In this document: one piece after another, positions 1 through 4,883 of the stretch
Layout of the letters: every line of letters begins with the position of its first letter
Position numbering within the stretch: the stretch's first letter is position 1
NCBI GenBank assembly: GCA_027044005.1
Contig: JALUDK010000046.1
Location: 1-5,977 of the forward strand
From: Acidilobaceae archaeon
GTDB taxonomy: Archaea; Thermoproteota; Thermoprotei_A; Sulfolobales; Acidilobaceae
Direction of reading: 5' to 3'
DNA length: 5,977 nucleotides
Position numbers and translations under genes: made by a program
Notes under the pieces: generated by a model
Told to the model about the DNA's origin: nothing
Seen by the model: only the letters and a program-made list of their open reading frames with translations
The model's database searches: none

Positions 1-1896
1 TAGCTGGTAGATCTCCAGGTCCTGCATAGCCGGGGCCCTGGCGGTGCCCATTGTTAGGTTTAGGAAGTAGATCTTGGATAGGAGCCTCTTGTAGGTCTCC
101 GCCTCCAGCTCGGTAGCCCTCACCACGTCTATGATGTGGACTCTCCTCCTCTGGCCTATCCTCCACACCCTCCCGATCCTCTGCTCCCTCTTTATCATGC
201 TCCACGGGACCTCGTAGTTCACCAGCACGTTGGCCCCCTGTAGGTTTAGGCCCTCCCCCGCAACGTCGGTGGTTATAACCACTGTCTTGATGTAGGGGCT
301 GTCAGCGGTGGCGTCGATGAGTCCCTTGGCTGCTGGTATCATCCAGGTGTTATCGCTGGAGAGGTACACTAGGAGTAGCCTCCCCTTCCCAGCGTGGTAG
401 TACCGTGTGTACCCTGCTATCCTCCTAGCCTCATCCTCCCCTGCGTGGAGGAGGTGGGATACGACGTTGACCACCTGCTGTGGGGGAGCCTCCTTGACCC
501 CGTGGTTGGCGAGTAGTCTGGGTATGGTTGATTGTATATAGTAGAGGGTGTCCTTGTACTCTGTGAAGACGAGCATGTTGGGCCTAGCCGTGTCCTCCTC
601 CCCCGGTATTAGGGGGTCCCTCGTCGACGCTATGGCTGCGAGCATGCCTGCCAGCATCTTGAGGGTGGAGTCACCCTTACCCGCTATCTGGTTTGCAAGG
701 CTCAGCATCTCCCCTACCCTAATCCTCGACGCCTCGCTTAGCCCCTCGAGGTGTAGGGATAGGAGGGCCTCCTCGTACTCGTCTGCCTCAAGTGCCTCCT
801 CGCCCTGGGGCTCGCCCTCGCCATCCATGTAATCCTCCAGCGCCGTGATAGCCCTGTTGGCTGCCTCGAGGGAGGGCTTGGTCCTCCCCTCCAGGATCCT
901 GTGTAAGGTCCTTGCTAGGCTGATCGGGCTGCTCAACGCCCTCTTGACTAGTATAGCCCTGAGTAGCCCTACCTCGGGGCCGGCGCCGAGCTCGCGGAGC
1001 ACCCTCACGGTCCACTGGTATACTAGCTGGTATAGCCTGGCCTCCTCGGTGGTGGGTTTGACCATGAATAGGTGGAACCTTGCATCCGGTATCCTGGAGA
1101 GGGGATCGTCTAGGTGCCTTAGGTGCTCCTTCCCCCTCCTGACTATGTACGCGCCCCTGAGGGCCTTGAGGGTCTCCAGGGACCTTTGGTCTAGCCTGTC
1201 TACCAGGCTGGCGGCCTTCCTGGAGTAGTCTATCCCGGGGTCTATGAGGGATAGCCTGGCCAGCAGGTCCCTTGCATACCCCCGGGTCGGGGTTGCTGAG
1301 AGTAGTATACAGTGCCTGGCAGCCCTGCATAAGCGGCCAATGTGCTTGAACCTTAGGGTCTCCCTGCCCCCGGGTGTGATGCCGAGCTTGTGCGCCTCAT
1401 CCACTATGACAAGGTCCCAGGGTATGGTTGAGACCACGTCGAAGTGCCGTGTCTTGCCCCGGGACAGCTTCAGGGTGTCCATGCTCCCCACATACACGCC
1501 CCGCACTATGGAGGGATCCATCCTGGCAAGGTCCTGGATCGCCCTCGGGTCTAGCACCCTGGCATCTATCCCAAGCCCCCGGGCGTCCCCGTTGACCCAC
1601 TGCTCCACCAGGTTTGGGGGGACGACTATGAGTATGCGCCTAAGCCCGAGTATGCTCCACGCGTACTTTACGAACCTCAGCGCCTCCACGGTCTTCCCAA
1701 GCCCTATCTCATCCGCTATAAACAGCCTCAGGGGGTGCACGCTGAGGTACCTAGTATACAACGCCACCTGGTGGGGGAGGTTGATGTACCCCCCGGCACG
1801 GGCGAACCCCACGCTGTGCCCATGGCTAGGGTATAGATATAGGTTTGTGAAGGGGTTGTAGACCAGCGACTCTGCCAACACACCTACTACCTGCAT
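1..1896 (-). CDS. SNF2/RapA-type DEAH helicase, C-terminus beyond window
   Basis: This is a superfamily 2 helicase or translocase of the SNF2/RapA type; 632 residues are present and the frame is still open at base 1. Visible motifs, counted from the ATG at 1896, are Walker A DEIGLGKT at 62-69, the DEAH box VDEAH at 165-169, motif III LLSATP at 198-203, motif V TTDVAGEGLNLQG at 542-554 and motif VI QRIGRVWRIGQ at 572-582. Before Walker A, LPHQVALY matches the family's usual N-terminal LPHQ element. A strongly acidic stretch lies at about 355-377, between the two RecA lobes. Such proteins translocate on double-stranded DNA by ATP hydrolysis. In archaea, relatives occur in defence loci (DISARM DrmD, Hma helicase) and, as RapA, on RNA polymerase. 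A TTG at 1917 is an alternative start; the frame is closed by a stop at 1975-1977. The gene has its own TATA box just after the TOPRIM gene. The fold is certain; the defence role is inferred. Confidence 0.93.
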   Translation of the reverse strand, partial: MQVVGVLAESLVYNPFTNLYLYPSHGHSVGFARAGGYINLPHQVALYTRYLSVHPLRLFIADEIGLGKTVEALRFVKYAWSILGLRRILIVVPPNLVEQWVNGDARGLGIDARVLDPRAIQDLARMDPSIVRGVYVGSMDTLKLSRGKTRHFDVVSTIPWDLVIVDEAHKLGITPGGRETLRFKHIGRLCRAARHCILLSATPTRGYARDLLARLSLIDPGIDYSRKAASLVDRLDQRSLETLKALRGAYIVRRGKEHLRHLDDPLSRIPDARFHLFMVKPTTEEARLYQLVYQWTVRVLRELGAGPEVGLLRAILVKRALSSPISLARTLHRILEGRTKPSLEAANRAITALEDYMDGEGEPQGEEALEADEYEEALLSLHLEGLSEASRIRVGEMLSLANQIAGKGDSTLKMLAGMLAAIASTRDPLIPGEEDTARPNMLVFTEYKDTLYYIQSTIPRLLANHGVKEAPPQQVVNVVSHLLHAGEDEARRIAGYTRYYHAGKGRLLLVYLSSDNTWMIPAAKGLIDATADSPYIKTVVITTDVAGEGLNLQGANVLVNYEVPWSMIKREQRIGRVWRIGQRRRVHIIDVVRATELEAETYKRLLSKIYFLNLTMGTARAPAMQDLEIYQL

Positions 1897-1956
1897 CTTC
1901 CACTGGTCAAGGCTCAACTGGTACCGAGCCCCCCGGCTAACGCTCGAAGTACGATA

Positions 1957-1969
1957 TGCCAGTGTGGCA
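1957..1969. promoter_or_regulatory. Small palindrome between TATA box and start site
   Basis: TGCCA and TGGCA form a perfect 5-bp inverted repeat around GTG. It lies immediately downstream of the helicase TATA box and upstream of the predicted transcription start. A repressor bound there would block RNA polymerase. The arms are short, so chance is a real alternative. Confidence 0.22.
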
Positions 1970-1970
1970 A

Positions 1971-1979
1971 GGATTTATA
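1971..1979 (-). promoter_or_regulatory. TATA box of the helicase gene
   Basis: The minus strand reads TATAAATCC directly after the stop codon of the TOPRIM gene (1985-1987), preceded by a purine-containing GCTAAG that could serve as a BRE. Archaeal transcription normally starts about 25 bases downstream, here near 1947-1950. That would give a leader of roughly 30 bases to the TTG at 1917 or 50 bases to the ATG at 1896. It suggests the helicase can be transcribed apart from the upstream ATPase/TOPRIM pair. Confidence 0.6.
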
Positions 1980-1984
1980 CTTAG

Positions 1985-2737
1985 CTATGCAGGGTCTAAG
2001 CCTAGGTATTTCCTGATTATGGAGGTATATAGGTTAAACACTGTGGTATCCCGTAGCTTGCCCATCCTGGCTAGAACCCTAGTTATAGGGATGCCACAGT
2101 ACTTAGCGCTGGAACCTATGGGTGTTGCTAGTGTACCGCCAGCTCCTGCGCATGAGGCTACAGCGGCTATAACTATTAGTTTCCTCATTGTTGCGTAAAA
2201 CCTGTGCTCTTTCTCGGGGCAGCTGGGGCAGTCAATTATTTTCTTGAGGTCCTCGTAGCTGATATTAAGCTTACAGTCATAGCCTTCCTTTAGCATAGCT
2301 AACAGGACGTCTTCAACCGTACCGCCAACGCGTTCGCCCTGCCTGACTGCCCATAGTAAAATGGTGATGCTATTATCGTAGCCTTTAAGCCTAACATGCA
2401 ACCCCAGGGGAGCGTCATAAGTGCTGGGCTGGGGCTTGATCTCGGCGATTAGGGCGTCATGGATACTATTCTCTATGATCTCCTTTATCTCGACTATCCG
2501 GGTATAAGCATCGGCATCAGCGTCTACAAACACAATTGACCTGCTAGGCATGCTATAGCTGCTCTCATCAGCCTCCTCTGTGAAGCGTCTAAGAGGGCTT
2601 ATCGCTCTCTCTATGGTTGCACGCCATCCTCTACCTATCTCATCCTGGATATTGTCGTCGCTTACCCCGATCGCTGTTAGCAGGAAGCGGCCTAATGCTA
2701 TATCTAAGCAGCCCTCCCCGTATAATGCTATAGCCAT
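1985..2737 (-). CDS. TOPRIM-domain protein, probable nuclease partner of the adjacent ATPase
   Basis: This 250-residue protein carries both hallmarks of a TOPRIM fold. The first is GEGCLD at 7-12, with E8 and D12, in the pattern (hydrophobic)GEGxxD. The second is a hydrophobic strand ending in VDADAD at 71-76, with D72, D74 and D76 as likely metal ligands. TOPRIM domains cut or rearrange nucleic acid backbones using divalent metal, as in OLD nucleases, PARIS AriB (DUF4435) and DUF3226-like proteins. The catalytic fold starts almost at residue 1. The rest (about 120-250) is unfamiliar; it includes CPSC at 170-173 with further cysteines at 196 and 214, which might bind zinc. The ATG at 2737 is the clear start: an in-frame TGA lies 15 bases upstream and a GAGGG ribosome site at 2747-2751. 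The gene follows the ATPase after a 93-base gap and is AT-richer than the flanks. TOPRIM is well supported; RNA versus DNA as target cannot be told. Confidence 0.75.
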   Translation of the reverse strand: MAIALYGEGCLDIALGRFLLTAIGVSDDNIQDEIGRGWRATIERAISPLRRFTEEADESSYSMPSRSIVFVDADADAYTRIVEIKEIIENSIHDALIAEIKPQPSTYDAPLGLHVRLKGYDNSITILLWAVRQGERVGGTVEDVLLAMLKEGYDCKLNISYEDLKKIIDCPSCPEKEHRFYATMRKLIVIAAVASCAGAGGTLATPIGSSAKYCGIPITRVLARMGKLRDTTVFNLYTSIIRKYLGLDPA

Positions 2738-2751
2738 TCCTGCTATCCCTC

Positions 2752-2822
2752 AATACCGTTGTTTTCCCGCATGGACGGCCTCCATGTTAGTCCTGAAGTT
2801 ATGTCTATTTTTCCACGGTATT
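2752..2822 (-). promoter_or_regulatory. Nested inverted repeats in ATPase-TOPRIM gap
   Basis: The 93-base gap holds a perfect 8-bp inverted repeat, AATACCGT at 2752-2759 and ACGGTATT at 2815-2822, which encloses a perfect 6-bp hairpin, CATGGA at 2770-2775 and TCCATG at 2781-2786. In the transcript the outer stem begins 8 bases after the ATPase stop codon, and its 3' arm abuts the GAGGG ribosome site of the TOPRIM gene. The position suggests an RNA structure that sets the ratio of the two proteins, or a processing or termination point. It is not a canonical tRNA, because the inner hairpin is wrongly placed for an anticodon arm. Confidence 0.4.
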
Positions 2823-2830
2823 CCTTCGTA

Positions 2831-3934
2831 TTATCTCTGTATTATTCTGTAGGTTAGTCTTGGATCCCTAGTTCCTGCTATGTGATTTATAGCGTCGCAC
2901 CCGTCATATGCCATATACTTTAACTCGTTATCCTCTTTAACTAGTATTATTAGGCGTATAGGAACGTTCAGGAGGCTATCCGTGCACTCGTTGGCCATTT
3001 CAAATAGCTCGTATCGGTCGGTTGTTGCCATATCTGGGTCGATCGCGGCGGAGGCAAGTGCAGTCGCGGCCTCTAGGCTCTGGCTAGTGGCGATAACCTG
3101 TCTGCTCCCCATTACCTTCACTAGGTTGGAGCTTACTTGGCGTAGTAGCTCGGGGTGCATCGCGCTCTCGATCTCGTCGATCAGCAGTATATCGTTTACT
3201 AGTGTTAGGAATAGGATCTGGAAGGCCCGTTGCAGGCCCCTGCCTACGGAGTAGAAGATTGAGGCCTCCCTGTCCCTGTGCTTCACTATGACGACTGCCC
3301 TGTTCCACGCATCTATGCTAAGATCGAGTTTGTATGATCCCTCGCTTAGGCTGATTGTTATCTCGTCTACTAGCTCCGGGTTTTGGCGTTTTAGATGCCC
3401 TATTATAGTGTCGAAGCTGTTGTAGGGCATAATACCGCTTGGTATTGCCCCGATTTTTACGTTGGACTCGTGGCAGTCTTTCCCCATTATATTGATGTTG
3501 ATTGTCATGTTTCCGTTTGACTTGAAGGTGTGGATTAGGTTACAGTTTCTGCTCTCCGAGCTGATAGTGATGTTTGCCGTGTTTATCATTATGTTGCCGA
3601 AGGATTCTATCGAGTCGCTTACACTGATTTTAGCGCAACTGTCATGGGTTTGGGATATGCTGTCTACTAGGGTGAGGCATACTCTAGCCTCTTTATTGGC
3701 TAGGCTGTAGAATGCATGGTGTATGCTTCCACGTGCGGATTCATATATCTGGATGTATGTGTAGGTCTCTCTAACGTTAGTATGGTTTAGGATTAGTGGT
3801 AGGATGATTGATTCGAGTAGTGTGGTTTTGCCCGAGTTGTTTGGCCCAAGTATTATGTTTAGGCCCGGCTTGAATTTTACTGTTCCAGATATTCCCCTAA
3901 GGCTCTTTAAGGTTACTTTTTCTACATAAGTCAT
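2831..3934 (-). CDS. OLD/RecF-like ABC-type ATPase (AAA_15/AAA_21 class)
   Basis: This 367-residue protein has the layout of SMC/RecF/OLD-type ATPases. The N-terminal strand VEKVTLKSLRGISG at 4-17 leads to Walker A GPNNSGKTT at 30-38. A family-specific middle region rich in Ile, Asn and Thr follows at about 55-215. A degenerate signature, SVGRGLQRAFQ, lies at 229-239, and Walker B ILLIDEIESAMHPE at 249-262. The switch segment reads ATSQS at 282-286, where relatives usually have TTHS, so glutamine replaces the common histidine. The class dimerises on ATP and controls a TOPRIM effector, fused in OLD and GajA and separate in PARIS (AriA/AriB). Here the downstream gene is the TOPRIM partner. The ATG at 3934 has AGGGG at 3943-3947 as ribosome site and a TATA box at 3971-3978. 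Base composition is AT-rich compared with the flanks, which suggests transfer. The ATPase class is certain; membership of PARIS proper is not shown. Confidence 0.9.
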   Translation of the reverse strand: MTYVEKVTLKSLRGISGTVKFKPGLNIILGPNNSGKTTLLESIILPLILNHTNVRETYTYIQIYESARGSIHHAFYSLANKEARVCLTLVDSISQTHDSCAKISVSDSIESFGNIMINTANITISSESRNCNLIHTFKSNGNMTININIMGKDCHESNVKIGAIPSGIMPYNSFDTIIGHLKRQNPELVDEITISLSEGSYKLDLSIDAWNRAVVIVKHRDREASIFYSVGRGLQRAFQILFLTLVNDILLIDEIESAMHPELLRQVSSNLVKVMGSRQVIATSQSLEAATALASAAIDPDMATTDRYELFEMANECTDSLLNVPIRLIILVKEDNELKYMAYDGCDAINHIAGTRDPRLTYRIIQR

Positions 3935-3970
3935 AATGTTTGCCCCTGATAGTTGCTATGGGGCGTGCAG

Positions 3971-3978
3971 TATAATAA
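3971..3978 (-). promoter_or_regulatory. TATA box of the ATPase-TOPRIM operon
   Basis: The minus strand reads TTATTATA here. Initiation about 26 bases downstream falls near 3948, just ahead of the AGGGG ribosome site and about 14 bases before the ATG at 3934. The spacing is right for a short-leader archaeal mRNA, so the pair probably has its own promoter. Confidence 0.5.
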
Positions 3979-3981
3979 CAC

Positions 3982-4013
3982 TTATCACAGGGATGCGGCC
4001 CAAGGTGTGATAA
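3982..4013. repeat. Perfect 8-bp inverted repeat next to ATPase promoter
   Basis: TTATCACA at 3982-3989 and TGTGATAA at 4006-4013 are exact reverse complements separated by 16 bases. The repeat overlaps the 3' end of the small ORF (stop at 3985-3987) and ends 4 bases from the ATPase TATA box, on the side where TFB and regulators bind. It could be an operator with two half-sites 24 bases apart centre to centre, or an RNA hairpin ending the upstream transcript. There is no T-run after it that would mark a terminator. Confidence 0.45.
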
Positions 4014-4176
4014 TGCTTACCTCTATGGTATGACCCTGCTTCTCCCCTCTCTTCTCGTTTGAATGTGTTATTGTTACCTGCATGCCGCTGTACCCGCCTA
4101 GCGGGTCCTGCTCGAGTACTATGCTATACTCGGGTGCCTGCTCCGCCATGCCTTTATTCACGTGCCTCCTCTCCAT
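3985..4176 (-). CDS. Small 63-residue protein, possible diverged HicB-like antitoxin
   Basis: The ATG at 4176 follows a good archaeal ribosome site, GGTGAG at 4183-4188, and the codons (GAG, AAG, ATA, AGG, CTA, GTA) match the local genes. The segment YSIVLEQDPLGGYSG at about 17-31 resembles the first beta hairpin of HicB antitoxins (YxVxLExDxxGGY), and KQGHTIEV at about 47-54 resembles their QGxTxEEA element. The proline/glycine-cysteine core between them is not present, so it would be a diverged or damaged copy. The likeness is by eye and weak. The gene lies just upstream of the ATPase/TOPRIM pair, where a regulator or inhibitor would be expected. A longer form starting at the ATG at 4275 (96 residues) is possible because the TATA box at 4297-4305 predicts a transcript starting near that codon. 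Its extra N-terminus, however, is Arg/Pro-rich and reads like non-coding sequence. Confidence 0.45.
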   Translation of the reverse strand: MERRHVNKGMAEQAPEYSIVLEQDPLGGYSGMQVTITHSNEKRGEKQGHTIEVSIITPWAASL

Positions 4177-4275
4177 TCCCTTCTCACCCCCAGGGGGCCT
4201 CCTGCGTGTACGGGTGTGCCCCCACTTGGGCTCCTGGGCCCTAGGTTGCCAGGGCCTTGTCCTCCCGCTTTCCAT
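4177..4275 (-). promoter_or_regulatory. GC-rich structured leader of the small ORF
   Basis: If transcription starts about 26 bases after the TATA box, near 4275, the small ORF has a leader of about 99 bases. The leader can form a strong stem, GGCCCT at 4237-4242 with AGGGCC at 4251-4256, extended by two GC pairs around a one-base bulge. A second hairpin, from CCCCC at 4187-4191 and GGGGG at 4193-4197, pairs the first bases of the GGTGAG ribosome site. Translation could thus be limited by folding. Alternatively the same stretch is the N-terminus of a 96-residue leaderless product. Confidence 0.3.
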
Positions 4276-4296
4276 GCGTGTGTGTTGTGTTTGGGG

Positions 4297-4305
4297 CTTA
4301 TATAT
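4297..4305 (-). promoter_or_regulatory. TATA box upstream of the small ORF
   Basis: The minus strand reads ATATATAAG, a strong archaeal TATA match. It lies about 10 bases after the stop codon of the 162-residue gene. The expected start falls at about 4275, exactly on an ATG, as in leaderless crenarchaeal transcripts. It separates the small ORF and the genes after it from the upstream pair. Confidence 0.6.
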
Positions 4306-4315
4306 CTCGGTCGTG

Positions 4316-4804
4316 TTAGCGTAGGTTGCATATTGTTTGGAGTATCTTTGTTGTCTTGTCCGCTGGGCGGATCGTGTATTTGGGCTTGAGCTCTTGGTGG
4401 GGGGCGTAGAGCTGTAGGGTCTCCTGGATCAGTGCTAGGGCGAGGGCGTCGGGGGTGGCGGCTCCTATGCACTTCTCCAGGCGCCGGAACCTGGAGGGGC
4501 TCCTTATCCTCCGGGCGGCGTAGAGGTATGCCAACACCAGCTCCCTGGCCAGGAGCGTGGACTTCATCATAACCAGGAGCCCCCTCTCCGCGTGCAGGGT
4601 CTCCTCCCTCAGCCACGAGCTAAGCCTAGGCACCCTAGCCAGCCCATCCCTCTTAAGCTCACCCGGGAACGGCGGGGGCACCACCACCGGCCTGGGGAGC
4701 ACGTTATACGCTGTGAAGCGGGGGGTGCCGCGGCGCCACGCCGCCACGAAGACCGGGTAGCCATCCCTAATGTAGTCCTCCACGCTCATCCTCGCCTGTA
4801 GCAT
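4316..4804 (-). CDS. Uncharacterised basic 162-residue protein
   Basis: I do not recognise this protein. It is soluble, rich in Arg, Leu and Ala, with no signal peptide or membrane span. The N-terminal third (about 10-60) looks like a beta-rich or extended segment with a proline cluster, PRPVVVPPPFP, at 38-48. The middle (about 63-133) is predicted by eye to be largely helical, including an Arg-rich patch RRIRSPSRFRRLEK at 98-111 that could contact nucleic acid. It follows the upstream gene after 79 bases with no TATA box between them, so the two are probably cotranscribed. Codon use matches the GC-rich flanks, not the AT-rich ATPase/TOPRIM pair. The start could be the ATG at 4804 or the one at 4789; neither has a good ribosome site. 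Its place between a large ATPase-like gene and a helicase suggests an accessory subunit of that system, which is only inference. Confidence 0.7.
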   Translation of the reverse strand: MLQARMSVEDYIRDGYPVFVAAWRRGTPRFTAYNVLPRPVVVPPPFPGELKRDGLARVPRLSSWLREETLHAERGLLVMMKSTLLARELVLAYLYAARRIRSPSRFRRLEKCIGAATPDALALALIQETLQLYAPHQELKPKYTIRPADKTTKILQTICNLR

Positions 4805-4837
4805 CGGGCCCTGGCCCCCGTTTAGGTATTGCCCTCC

Positions 4838-4863
4838 GGGCGGGGTGTAGGGGGGTGTAGGGG
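4838..4863 (+). repeat. G-quadruplex-type cluster with TGTA-spaced G-runs
   Basis: The plus strand has four G-runs (3, 4, 6 and 4 bases) separated by C, TGTA and TGTA, followed by another TGTA. This fits a four-run quadruplex pattern with short loops. The mRNA strand is C-rich, with TACACCCC repeated. It sits in the 79-base gap between the large gene and the 162-residue gene, which holds nothing else I can identify. Confidence 0.55.
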
Positions 4864-4883
4864 TGTAACACCGTGGCTCCCCC

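Larger units (their letters stand above)
1950..3980 (-). other. AT-rich ATPase/TOPRIM module within GC-rich locus
   Basis: The two-gene block has a base composition unlike its flanks. By direct count, 23 of 60 bases are G or C at 3481-3540 and 26 of 60 at 2341-2400, against 36 of 60 at 1681-1740 in the helicase. AT-ending codons (ATT, AAT, TTA, ACT) are commoner within it. The block has its own promoter and is bounded by the helicase promoter on one side and the small ORF on the other. No transposase, integrase or flanking direct repeat was found, so the route of entry is unknown. Confidence 0.55.

Noticed and set aside
788..1330. Minus-strand open frame of 180 codons inside the helicase
   Set aside because: It is an off-frame reading of the helicase gene, rich in Gly, Arg, Pro and Gln, as expected of a shadow.
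1244..1861. Long plus-strand open frame of 205 codons opposite the helicase
   Set aside because: It lies wholly antisense to a helicase with all motifs in frame, and its product has no recognisable domain; GC-rich codons produce such open antisense frames.
2750..2785. 11-codon ORF in the ATPase-TOPRIM gap, a possible leader peptide
   Set aside because: It starts within the inner hairpin, has no ribosome site and is too short to support; the pairing explains the region better.
2752..2822. tRNA or tRNA-like gene, since 71 bases are closed by an 8-bp stem
   Set aside because: The inner stem-loop is wrongly placed for an anticodon arm on either strand, and no T-loop consensus or D-arm is visible.
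1980..3990. Direct repeats flanking the AT-rich module as insertion scars
   Set aside because: Only scattered short matches such as GCTATG near both ends were seen, no more than chance would give.
4158..4616. Minus-strand open frame of 152 codons
   Set aside because: It overlaps the 162-residue gene and the small ORF in another frame, and its product is Pro/Gly/Arg-rich low-complexity sequence typical of a shadow.
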